Translations under genes and position numbers: made by a program
Part shown: positions 37,809 to 49,808 of the stretch, in pieces
Layout: the number at the start of each line of letters is the position of its first letter
Position numbering within the stretch: position 1 is the first letter of the stretch
The notes under the pieces: model-generated
What the model was told of the DNA's origin: nothing
Databases searched by the model: none
The model's input: the letters and a program-made list of their open reading frames with translations, nothing else
NCBI RefSeq assembly: GCF_036053395.1
Contig: NZ_CP107942.1
Span: 9,580,001-9,644,000 of the forward strand
DNA: 64,000 nt
Source of the DNA: Actinoplanes sp. NBC_00393
GTDB taxonomy: Bacteria; Actinomycetota; Actinomycetes; Mycobacteriales; Micromonosporaceae
Reading direction: 5' to 3'

Positions 37809-40070
37809 ATGAGCGCAACCGTCCTCGGCACCACCGTTGCCGGCCTGGACCCGTGGCGCGGGTTCATCGGTGACGGATGGCGGGCCGGCATCGCCGTGCG
37901 TGACTTCATTCAGGCCAACTACGAGCCGTACACCGGTGACGCGTCGTTCCTGGCCGGGCCGACCGCCCGGACTCGGGGGATCTGGGACAGGCTGTCGGCG
38001 ATGTTTCCGGCCGAGCGTGAGCGCGGCATCTACGACGTCGACGCGGTCACCCCGTCGACGATCACCAGCCACAAGCCGGGCTACATCGACCAGGACAGCG
38101 AGCTGATCGTCGGGTTGCAGACCGACGCGCCGCTACGCCGCGCGATCATCCCGAACGGTGGCTGGCGGATGGTCGAGGGCGGCTTGAAGGCGTACGGTTA
38201 CGCGCCCGACCCGGCCGTCGCGGAGATCTTCACCAAGTACCGCAAGACCCACAACGCTGGTGTGTTCGACGCCTACACCCCGGACATCCTGGCCGCCCGC
38301 AAGTCGCACCTCATCACCGGGCTGCCCGACGCGTACGGCCGGGGCCGGATCATCGGCGACTACCGGCGGGTCGCGCTCTACGGCGTCGACGCCCTGATCG
38401 CCGCGAAGCAGGCCGACAAGGACGCCTGCGCGGCGCAGCCGATGACCGAGGACACCGTGCGCAGGCGCGAAGAGCTGTCCGAGCAGATCCGGGCGCTGGC
38501 CGAGCTCAAGCAGATGGCGGCCTCGTACGGCTACGACATCTCCGGCCCGGCCACCACCGGCCGTGAGGCCATCCAGTGGCTGTACTTCGCCTACCTGGCC
38601 GCGGTGAAGGAGCAGAACGGCGCCGCGATGTCGCTGGGCCGCACCTCCACGTTCATCGACATCTACCTGCAACGCGACATCGCCGAGGGCCGGCTCACCG
38701 AGGAGCAGGCGCAGGAACTCGTCGACGACTTCGTGATCAAGCTGCGGATCGTACGGTTCCTGCGCACCCCGGAGTACGACGAGCTGTTCTCCGGCGACCC
38801 GACCTGGGTGACCGAGTCGATCGGCGGGATCGGCTCCGACAGCCGGCCGCTGGTCACCCGGACCAGCTTTCGCTACCTGCAGACCCTGTACAACCTAGGC
38901 CCCGCGCCGGAGCCGAACCTGACCGTCTTCTGGTCACCGCAGCTGCCGCAGGGCTTCAAGAGCTTCTGCGCCCAGGTGTCCATCGACACCAGCGCCATCC
39001 AGTACGAGTCCGACGAGCTGATGCGGCCCCGGTTCGGCGACGACACCGCGATCGCCTGCTGCGTGTCGGCGATGGCGGTCGGCAAGCAGATGCAGTTCTT
39101 CGGCGCCCGGGTGAACCTCGCCAAGACCCTGCTGTACGCGATCAACGGCGGCCGCGACGAGAACTCCGGCGCCCAGGTCGGCCCGCAGCTGCCGCCGCTG
39201 GAAGGCGACGTCCTCGACTACGAGCAGGTCGCCGAGCGGTTCGACACGATGATGGAGTGGCTGGCCGCCACCTACGTCAACGCGCTCAACATCATCCACT
39301 ACATGCACGACAAGTACGCCTACGAGCGCATCGAGATGGCCCTGCACGACACCGACATCCTGCGCACCCTGGCCTGCGGCATTGCCGGCCTGTCGGTCGC
39401 CACCGACTCGCTGTCCGCGATCAAGCACGCCACCGTACGGCCGGTCCGTGACGAGCGTGGCCTGATCGTCGACTACACCGTCGACGGGGAGTTCCCGACC
39501 TACGGCAACAACGACGACCGCGCCGACACGATCGCGGCCGGGCTGGTCGAGTCGTTCATGGCGAAGATCCGCAAGCACCCGACCTACCGGCAGGCGGTGC
39601 ACACCCAGTCGGTGCTGACGATCACCTCGAACGTCGTCTACGGCAAGCACACCGGCAACACCCCGGACGGCCGGCGCGCCGGCGAGCCGTTCGCGCCGGG
39701 CGCGAACCCGATGAACGGCCGCGACAAGCACGGCATGGTCGCCGCGGCGCTGTCGGTGGCGAAACTGCCGTACGAGCACGCCCAGGACGGCATCTCGCTG
39801 ACCACCACGGTCACCCCGAACGGTCTCGGCAACAGCCGCCACGAGCAGATCCGCAACCTCGTCGGGGTGCTCGACGGATACACCGCGGTCGACGGCTTCC
39901 ACATGAACGTCAACGTGCTGAACCGGGCCACCCTGGAAGACGCGATGGCGCACCCGGAGAACTACCCGCAGCTGACCATCCGGGTCTCCGGCTACGCGGT
40001 CAACTTCGTGCGGCTCACCAAGGAACAGCAGGCCGACGTCATCTCCCGCACCTTCCACGGCGCGCTGTGA
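37809..40070 (+). CDS. pflB: Pyruvate formate-lyase (formate C-acetyltransferase)
   Basis: A 753-residue glycyl-radical enzyme converting pyruvate and CoA to acetyl-CoA and formate without oxygen. The catalytic Cys pair is in [15 protein letters not shown], and the radical Gly is in [13 protein letters not shown] near the C-terminus. Length and motifs match the Escherichia coli enzyme (760 residues), so this is a true PFL rather than a diol dehydratase relative. The ATG at 37809 follows GGGGGAAC. The stop overlaps the GTG of the activase gene (GTGA). Such an oxygen-killed enzyme is notable in an actinomycete of mainly aerobic type and indicates real fermentation. Confidence 0.97.
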   Translation: MSATVLGTTVAGLDPWRGFIGDGWRAGIAVRDFIQANYEPYTGDASFLAGPTARTRGIWDRLSAMFPAERERGIYDVDAVTPSTITSHKPGYIDQDSELIVGLQTDAPLRRAIIPNGGWRMVEGGLKAYGYAPDPAVAEIFTKYRKTHNAGVFDAYTPDILAARKSHLITGLPDAYGRGRIIGDYRRVALYGVDALIAAKQADKDACAAQPMTEDTVRRREELSEQIRALAELKQMAASYGYDISGPATTGREAIQWLYFAYLAAVKEQNGAAMSLGRTSTFIDIYLQRDIAEGRLTEEQAQELVDDFVIKLRIVRFLRTPEYDELFSGDPTWVTESIGGIGSDSRPLVTRTSFRYLQTLYNLGPAPEPNLTVFWSPQLPQGFKSFCAQVSIDTSAIQYESDELMRPRFGDDTAIACCVSAMAVGKQMQFFGARVNLAKTLLYAINGGRDENSGAQVGPQLPPLEGDVLDYEQVAERFDTMMEWLAATYVNALNIIHYMHDKYAYERIEMALHDTDILRTLACGIAGLSVATDSLSAIKHATVRPVRDERGLIVDYTVDGEFPTYGNNDDRADTIAAGLVESFMAKIRKHPTYRQAVHTQSVLTITSNVVYGKHTGNTPDGRRAGEPFAPGANPMNGRDKHGMVAAALSVAKLPYEHAQDGISLTTTVTPNGLGNSRHEQIRNLVGVLDGYTAVDGFHMNVNVLNRATLEDAMAHPENYPQLTIRVSGYAVNFVRLTKEQQADVISRTFHGAL

Positions 40071-40885
40071 ACGGCACCGTGATCCAGCGTCCCGACCTGG
40101 GAATCACCCCGGTCGGGACGCACCCGCCAGGCGAACTCGTCGCGTCGGTGCACTCGTGGGATGTCGTGACTGCGGCCGACGGTCCGGGCACCCGGTTCGT
40201 GACCTTCTTCGCCGGCTGCCACCTGCGCTGCCTGTACTGCCACAACCCGGACACCTGGGAAGGCCGTAACGGCCAGCACGTCACCCTCGACGACCTGGTC
40301 GCCAAGATGCTCACCTTCAAGGCGTTCATCACCGCGTCCGGTGGGGGAGTGACGGTCTCCGGCGGCGAGCCGCTGCTGCAGAACCATTTCGTCGAGGCGT
40401 ACCTGCGCCGCTGCAAGCAGGAGGGCATGCACACCGCCCTGGACACCGCCGGGTTCCTCGGCGTCCGCGCCAGCGACCGGCTGCTCGACGACACCGACCT
40501 GGTGCTGCTCGACATCAAGTCCAGCAACCCGGAGACCTACCGGAAGGTCACCGGCGTCGCCCTGCACCCGACCATCGTCTTCGGCGACCGCCTCGCCGAG
40601 CGCGGCAACCAGATGCGAATCCGGTTCGTGCTGGTTCCCGGCCTGACCGACGACCCGGACAACATCGCAGGCGTAGCCGACCTGGCCGCCCGGTGGGGCA
40701 GCGTCGAACACGGCGGGGTGGTCGAGCAGGTCGACATCCTCGGCTACCACCGCCTCGGCGTGGCCAAATACAAGGAGCTCGGACTGCGCTACCCGCTGGC
40801 CGACACCGAGCCGCCCACGACCGAGCAGCTGACTGCGGCCGCCGCACACTTCACCGACCGCGGGCTGCGCGTGACGATCGCCTGA
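40067..40885 (+). CDS. pflA: Pyruvate formate-lyase activating enzyme (radical SAM)
   Basis: A 272-residue radical SAM protein that installs the glycyl radical on PflB. The 4Fe-4S motif is [10 protein letters not shown] (CxxxCxxC) near residue 51, followed by the SAM-binding VSGGEPLLQ and by [16 protein letters not shown]. The N-terminal extension of about 25 residues precedes the usual [18 protein letters not shown]. The GTG start overlaps the pflB stop by four bases, so the pair is translationally coupled. It needs a flavodoxin or ferredoxin for reduction. Confidence 0.96.
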   Translation: MNGTVIQRPDLGITPVGTHPPGELVASVHSWDVVTAADGPGTRFVTFFAGCHLRCLYCHNPDTWEGRNGQHVTLDDLVAKMLTFKAFITASGGGVTVSGGEPLLQNHFVEAYLRRCKQEGMHTALDTAGFLGVRASDRLLDDTDLVLLDIKSSNPETYRKVTGVALHPTIVFGDRLAERGNQMRIRFVLVPGLTDDPDNIAGVADLAARWGSVEHGGVVEQVDILGYHRLGVAKYKELGLRYPLADTEPPTTEQLTAAAAHFTDRGLRVTIA

Positions 40886-40922
40886 ATCCGTAAGACTGTC
40901 TCTAACTCAGTGTGCTATCGCA

Positions 40923-40965
40923 TCGGCCGGTGCACGGTCATGATCGCCGACCGTGCACCGGCCGA
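40923..40965. terminator. 17-base perfect inverted repeat between pflA and ackA
   Basis: TCGGCCGGTGCACGGTC (40923-40939) and GACCGTGCACCGGCCGA (40949-40965) are perfectly complementary, with a nine-base loop. It starts 38 bases after the pflA stop. There is no T-run, so it could be a factor-independent actinobacterial terminator, an mRNA-processing hairpin, or an operator before ackA. Confidence 0.7.
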
Positions 40966-41116
40966 GCAGTGATCAAGGGGTCGCACTGCGGGAAGGTGCG
41001 GACTTCGGCCACGACCACGGAGAACACGAGCGACAATATCCGTGCGAACACCGCGCCGCCGCGCTCGGGACTACGCCGCGCCAGGCAAGCGAGCGGAGGA
41101 ATCGATCGGAGGCGGC

Positions 41117-42235
41117 ATGGACCGGGTGCTGGTACTCAACTGCGGCTCGTCGTCGGTTCGGTACAAACTGTTCAACGGCGATACCGCCACCGCGAAGGGC
41201 TTGACTGAACGGATCGGAGAACCCGGTGGCGGGCCTGCCGACCACCGCCAGGCTCTTCAGCAGTTGATGGACTCCGTCGACCTCAACGGCCTGACCGCAA
41301 TCGGTCACCGGGTAGTGCACGGCGGGGTCACATTCACTGCGCCGACGGTCGTTTCGGACGACGTCATCAGCGCGATCAGCGAGTTGATACCGCTCGCGCC
41401 GCTGCACAACCCCGCCGCGGTCACCGGCATCCGGGTCTGCCGCGAACTGCTTCCCTCCGTTCCCCAGGTCGCCGTCTTCGACACCGCGTTCCACTCCACC
41501 ATCCCGACCGAGGCCGCCATGTGGGCACTCGACACCGAGATCGCCGAGCGGTGGGGGATCCGACGGTACGGCTTCCACGGCACATCCCATGCCTATGTCT
41601 CCCGTGCGACTGCACGCCTGCTCGGCAAACCGGTCGAGGACACTGACTTGATCATCCTGCACCTGGGCAACGGCGCCAGCATCACCGCAGTCCACGCCGG
41701 CCGCAGCGTCGCCACGTCCATGGGTCTCACCCCGCTCAGCGGCCTGGTCATGGGGACCCGCACCGGAGACATCGACCCGAGCGTCATCTTCCATCTGCAT
41801 CGCGTTGCCGGTCTCACCCTCGACCAGATCGAAGAGCTGCTCACCCGTCGATCCGGACTACTCGGCCTCACCGGTGACAACGACATGCGTCTGATCGAAC
41901 AGCGGCGGGACGCTGATGACCCGGCCGCCCGCCGCGCATTCGACATCTACTGCCGGCGAGTCAAGGAGTATGTCGGTGCATACCTGGCCGTCCTGGGGCG
42001 GGCGGACGCGATCACGTTCACCGCCGGTATCGGTGAGCACTCAGCGCTTGTCCGCAGCCAGTCACTCTCCGGCCTTGAGGCGTTCGGCATTTTCCTTGAT
42101 AGCAACCGCAATGAGGCCGACGCCCCTGTCATCTCTGTTGATGGGTCACCCATCGCTGTGTGCGTGGTCCCGACCGAGGAGGAACTCGAGATTGCGAACG
42201 AGACCCGCCGCGCGCTCGCCGCCCGGCCGCATTGA
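41117..42235 (+). CDS. ackA: Acetate kinase
   Basis: A 372-residue kinase that converts acetyl phosphate and ADP to acetate and ATP. The phosphate loop is LVLNCGSSSVRYKLF at the N-terminus. Other landmarks are IGHRVVHGG, FDTAFHSTIP, RYGFHGTSHAYVS, LGNGASITAVHAGRS, MGTRTGDIDPSVIFHL and FTAGIGEHSALVR. It is somewhat shorter than the usual 395-405 residues because the region after the first strands is compact. The ATG at 41117 follows GGAGGCGGC. No phosphotransacetylase gene is visible, so the acetyl phosphate probably comes from the phosphoketolase at 49.8-52.2 kb. It is convergent with the tpiA/xfp remnant. Confidence 0.96.
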   Translation: MDRVLVLNCGSSSVRYKLFNGDTATAKGLTERIGEPGGGPADHRQALQQLMDSVDLNGLTAIGHRVVHGGVTFTAPTVVSDDVISAISELIPLAPLHNPAAVTGIRVCRELLPSVPQVAVFDTAFHSTIPTEAAMWALDTEIAERWGIRRYGFHGTSHAYVSRATARLLGKPVEDTDLIILHLGNGASITAVHAGRSVATSMGLTPLSGLVMGTRTGDIDPSVIFHLHRVAGLTLDQIEELLTRRSGLLGLTGDNDMRLIEQRRDADDPAARRAFDIYCRRVKEYVGAYLAVLGRADAITFTAGIGEHSALVRSQSLSGLEAFGIFLDSNRNEADAPVISVDGSPIAVCVVPTEEELEIANETRRALAARPH

Positions 42236-42239
42236 GTAC

Positions 42240-42325
42240 ATGTCGTTGAGGGTCTCGACCGCGTACGTGTTGTGTCTTGAGCTGGTTTTGAGCCAGGCCT
42301 TCAGGTCCGAGGCACCGGCGGCGTC
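42240..42325 (-). pseudogene. Remnant of phosphoketolase C-terminus
   Basis: The minus strand encodes [20 protein letters not shown] and ETLNDM, which aligns with GATDLKAWCEAQLAKHERYV and VEHLEDM from the end of the intact phosphoketolase at 49809-52238. The similarity is also visible in DNA (gtcgttgagggtctcgac versus gtcctcgaggtgctcgac). Only about 28 residues remain, joined directly to the truncated tpiA. It must be a deletion scar or the result of recombination with an xfp copy. Confidence 0.7.
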
Positions 42326-42633
42326 GGAATGCCCGAGCACCACGGAGCTGCAGCCAGCTTCGCCGGCATCGAGTCGGCAATCTTCCCGGTGTACGCGCCG
42401 GACGCGTGCTGGGAGATGTCCTGGGCGCCGTACGCGATGGCCAGCTTGTCACCGTCCACCGCGGTCTGCACGGTGCGCAGGTCGGTGAACGGCGGCAGCA
42501 CGACCGTCTCGACGGCGTCCAGCTGCGCGGGGGTCAGGCTTGCGGCCAGCTTCTGGACCAGCAGATTGGCCTCGAAGTGGTTGAGGTTCATCTTCCAGTT
42601 GCCGGCAATGATCGGCTTACGGGTCGTCATCAC
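42326..42633 (-). pseudogene. tpiA: Truncated triosephosphate isomerase gene
   Basis: The frame from the ATG at 42633 begins [20 protein letters not shown] and keeps the N-terminal catalytic Lys (GNWKMN), [12 protein letters not shown] and [16 protein letters not shown]. At about 42354 one base is missing; in the shifted frame the expected [10 protein letters not shown] (containing the catalytic His region) appears, then the sequence jumps to the phosphoketolase remnant. Roughly 150 C-terminal residues, including the catalytic Glu, are lost, so no isomerase can be made. The ATG overlaps the pgk stop, the usual gap-pgk-tpiA operon layout, so a functional tpiA must lie elsewhere in the genome. 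Confidence 0.85.
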
Positions 42634-43826
42634 TTCTCCAGTGCGGCGACGCCCGGCAGCGTCTTGCCTTCGAGGTACTCCAGGGACGCGCCCCCGCCGG
42701 TGGAGATGTGGCCGAACGCGGACTCGTCCAGGCCGAGAGTTCGAACCGCCGCGGCCGAGTCACCGCCGCCGACGACCGAGAAGCCGTCGATCTTGGTGAT
42801 CGCCTCGGCCACGCCGCGGGTGCCCGCGGCGAACGGCGCCAGCTCGAAGACGCCCATCGGGCCGTTCCAGAACACGGTCTTGGCGCCCGCGATCGCCTCG
42901 GCGAACAGCGCCGTGGAGCGAGGGCCGATGTCCAGGCCGAGCCGGTCCGCCGGGATCTCGGAGGCGTCCACGGTCACATGGTCCGCATCCGCCGAGAACT
43001 CGGTCGCGGCCACCACGTCGACCGGGAGCACGATCCGGCCCTCGGCCTGCTTCAGCAGCTCCTGGCAGGTCTCGATCATCTCGGCCTCGAGCAGCGACTT
43101 GCCGACCTCGTGGCCCTGGGCCTTGAGGAAGGTGAAGCACATGCCGCCACCGACGAGCAGCTTGTCCACCTTCGGCAGCAGGGCCTGGATGACCGCGAGC
43201 TTGTCGGAGACCTTCGAGCCGCCGAGCACGACGACGTAGGGCTGCTCCGGGCTCTCCGACACGCGCTTGAGGACCTCGATCTCCTTGAGGACGAGACCAC
43301 CGGCGTAGTGCGGAAGGCGGGCCGGCAGGTCGTACACCGAGGCGTGCTTGCGGTGCACCGCGCCGAACGCGTCGTCCACGTAGAAGTCGGCGAACGCCGC
43401 GAGCTGGTCGGCGAACGCGCCGCGAACCGCGTCGTCCTTCGAGGTCTCGCCCTCGTTGAACCGCAGGTTCTCCAGCAGCAGGACCTGGCCGTCCTGCAGC
43501 TCGGCGACCACCTGGGTGGCTTCCGGGCCGACGGTGTCGTCAGCGAAGACCACCGACGACCCGAGCAGCTCGGCCAGCCGCGTCGCGACCGGGCGCAGGG
43601 TGTACTTCGGATCCGGCGCGCCCTTCGGGCGGCCCAGGTGGGACGCCACGATCACGCGGGCGCCCGCGTCACGCAGGGCGATCAGCGTCGGCAGGACCGC
43701 GCGGGCGCGGCCGTCGTCGCTGATGACACCCGGGTTTGCCTTGTCGAACGGGACGTTCAGGTCGGCGCGCACGAAGACGCGCCGACCCGAGACACCCTCG
43801 CCGAGCAGGTCGTCGAGAGTCTTCAA
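42630..43826 (-). CDS. pgk: Phosphoglycerate kinase
   Basis: A 398-residue glycolytic kinase making ATP from 1,3-bisphosphoglycerate. The N-domain has [15 protein letters not shown] and [18 protein letters not shown]; the nucleotide domain has [12 protein letters not shown], the glycine-rich [11 protein letters not shown] and [18 protein letters not shown] at the C-terminus. It is complete, with a codon choice typical of strongly expressed genes. Six bases separate it from gap, and its stop overlaps the tpiA remnant. Confidence 0.98.
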   Translation of the reverse strand: MKTLDDLLGEGVSGRRVFVRADLNVPFDKANPGVISDDGRARAVLPTLIALRDAGARVIVASHLGRPKGAPDPKYTLRPVATRLAELLGSSVVFADDTVGPEATQVVAELQDGQVLLLENLRFNEGETSKDDAVRGAFADQLAAFADFYVDDAFGAVHRKHASVYDLPARLPHYAGGLVLKEIEVLKRVSESPEQPYVVVLGGSKVSDKLAVIQALLPKVDKLLVGGGMCFTFLKAQGHEVGKSLLEAEMIETCQELLKQAEGRIVLPVDVVAATEFSADADHVTVDASEIPADRLGLDIGPRSTALFAEAIAGAKTVFWNGPMGVFELAPFAAGTRGVAEAITKIDGFSVVGGGDSAAAVRTLGLDESAFGHISTGGGASLEYLEGKTLPGVAALEK

Positions 43827-43832
43827 GGCAGA

Positions 43833-47607
<3,775 letters not shown>

Positions 47608-47624
47608 TCGGATGTGTCAGGCGG

Positions 47625-49460
47625 CTACCGACGGCTGATGGCGGCGATCACGTCGTTGGCCAACGGTGCATTCAGCAGGTCCTCGACCGGTGCGGGCAGG
47701 CCGATGCGCCAGTTCGGGTAGTCGTCGATAGTGCCCGGCATGTTGGGCCGCTCGGTGACTCCGGCGGCATCATCCAGCGTGGCAAGCACGACGCGGGATG
47801 GGCAGGCCGCCAGTTGCCGGTACTGGGCGAGGATCGCCGCACGTATTTGGTTGGTGCCGATCGGCTGTGACGCCTCGATGCCGGCCTGGCAGCGTAGTTG
47901 GTCTCGCGTTTGTTCGATGTCAGTGGCGTCGAAGGCTTTACCGATGCGGGCCATGTCACGTTGGTCGGAACCCGTCAGGATGCCGGTGATGGTGGCCTGG
48001 TCGTGGGTGCCGGTTGTGCCGACGGTGTTCTCCGGATTCCCGGCGCAGCGTCCGGCGATCTCGGTACGGTAGCCGAGCATGCCGATTGCGGCCATGGTCT
48101 CTCGGATGCCGTCGGCGACCGTGCCGATGTCCTCACCGACGATCCATGCTCCCGCGCGGCCGGCCTCGATGCGAAGTACCGCGAGCAGTGCGTCGACCGG
48201 GTAGCGCACGTAGGCGCCGTCTGTGATCCGGCCACCGACCGGGATCCAGAATAGTTGCCACAGCTGCATGACGTGGTCGATGCGCAGGGCGCCGGCGTGC
48301 CGCAGTGCCGAGCGGACCAGGTTGCGAAACGGAGCGAATCCGGCAGCGGCCAGGGCGTGCGGGTCGAATGGCGGCAGGGTCCAGCGCTGGCCCTCCCGGT
48401 TCCAGGGGTCAGCGGGGCAGCCCACCTCGAAGTTGAGGGCCAGCAGATCCTGGTGCAGCCAGGCGTCGGCGGAGCCGAAGTCGAAGCCGACGGCGGCGTC
48501 CAGGCAGATGGTGGCCCCGCTGCGGCAGGCTACCGCCAACTGCCGGTCGGCGACCCACTGGCACCACATGTGGAAGCGCACCCGGTCGGCGTGCTGCGCG
48601 GCGAACGCGGCTACCGCCGGTGCGAGCGGGTGGGCGAACTCGGTGGGCCAACCTCGCCAGTCGCCGCCGTACGTTTCCGCCAGCACCGTCCAGGTCGCGA
48701 ACGAGCTCAGATCGTCACCATGACCTGTGGCCCAGTCGCGGAACTCAACCGGCTCCTCATCACGGACAGCCGCCCAGATCCGCTCCAACGCCTCCCCTTT
48801 GAGCCGGGAGACAGCATCCCGGTCGATTCGTCGGTTGGCGTTGAGCGATCGGCCTTGCGCAGCCAGGTCGGACAGGTTGACGCGTTCGGCGCCGGGAGCG
48901 TCGCCGGGCGCGATGTGCAACACGTTGAGCCACTGCCGGCTGGCCGGGCTGTACGGGGAGTTCGGGGCGGGGCAAATGGGGGCCATTGCGTGCACCGGGC
49001 TGACCAGTAGCACCCCCGCCCCGCGCGCCGCGACTGACCGGGCGATGAAGGCCAGATCACGGAAGTCGCCGATTCCCCACGAGTCACGGCTGCGAGCGGC
49101 GTACAGCTGCACCGCGAGTCCAGAGGTTCGTGGCGGCTGCGGCAGGTATTCCTCGGCGGCCAGCACCTGATGCACCGTTCCGTCGTCAGCAGTCAGCGTG
49201 TGGTAGCCGACCCGGTCTACGACACCGCAGACCCGACTTGTCGTACCGTCCTCGTACTGCAACTGCCCGTACAACCGGGGGTGGTGCCGTCCAGGAGTGG
49301 CCACGATCGGCTCCGTCGCGAGCATGCTGCTACGCAGAAACCTATCGGCGAGGGCGCGGCGGGTCGAGTCGGCTAGCGTCCGCTCGACGCCGAAGGCATC
49401 GACGTAACCCGGCACGACCCCGAGAGCGGCGAGGTCAACAACAGGCGATGGCGCAGTCAT
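47625..49460 (-). CDS. malQ: 4-alpha-glucanotransferase (amylomaltase)
   Basis: A 611-residue GH77 enzyme that rearranges short alpha-1,4-glucans so that phosphorylase can continue. The catalytic nucleophile Asp is in LRIDHVMQLWQLFWIP, the acid/base Glu in AWIVGEDIGTV, and the third Asp in GTTGTHDQATITG. An N-terminal region of about 130 residues precedes the barrel. The ATG at 49460 is preferred; a GTG three codons upstream (49469) is also possible, and neither has a clear ribosome site. It works with glgP to mobilise glycogen. Confidence 0.94.
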   Translation of the reverse strand: MTAPSPVVDLAALGVVPGYVDAFGVERTLADSTRRALADRFLRSSMLATEPIVATPGRHHPRLYGQLQYEDGTTSRVCGVVDRVGYHTLTADDGTVHQVLAAEEYLPQPPRTSGLAVQLYAARSRDSWGIGDFRDLAFIARSVAARGAGVLLVSPVHAMAPICPAPNSPYSPASRQWLNVLHIAPGDAPGAERVNLSDLAAQGRSLNANRRIDRDAVSRLKGEALERIWAAVRDEEPVEFRDWATGHGDDLSSFATWTVLAETYGGDWRGWPTEFAHPLAPAVAAFAAQHADRVRFHMWCQWVADRQLAVACRSGATICLDAAVGFDFGSADAWLHQDLLALNFEVGCPADPWNREGQRWTLPPFDPHALAAAGFAPFRNLVRSALRHAGALRIDHVMQLWQLFWIPVGGRITDGAYVRYPVDALLAVLRIEAGRAGAWIVGEDIGTVADGIRETMAAIGMLGYRTEIAGRCAGNPENTVGTTGTHDQATITGILTGSDQRDMARIGKAFDATDIEQTRDQLRCQAGIEASQPIGTNQIRAAILAQYRQLAACPSRVVLATLDDAAGVTERPNMPGTIDDYPNWRIGLPAPVEDLLNAPLANDVIAAISRR

Positions 49461-49808
49461 GCCGTTCACAGTCGCGGTTACCAGTTGTCACCGGCCGCAT
49501 CTCCAGGGAGCGATCCGGGTGCAGGGCCCCACACGGTTCACCGTCAGGTCCATGATCCTCGGCTTGCCGGCGTCGTCATGCCGGCGCCGGTGCCGCGACG
49601 TGGTTCACCGTCCACTCCCAGCTGGCCGACGAACGGATCACCGTCTCCAGCGGACGCCATAGCGAGCGCGGTGCCCGCAGCCGCGGGCCGCGCGTAGAAG
49701 ACTGGCGCGTCACCCGTGGACTATGCGGTCTATCTGACAGTGCGCCCCAGGGAACGACACGGGCGGGTCCGTGCCAACCTCGGCGCCGGACCTGCCCGTC
49801 TTCGTCGG
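49461..49808. other. Intergenic region upstream of malQ
   Basis: About 350 bases between the ends of phosphoketolase and the start of malQ, both on the minus strand. No gene, clear hairpin or DosR-type dyad was found. malQ probably has its own promoter here. Confidence 0.45.

Noticed and set aside
40923..40965. Inverted repeat considered as a CRISPR or mobile-element end
   Set aside because: Only one copy is seen, with no spacers, no neighbouring cas or transposase gene, and no target duplication.
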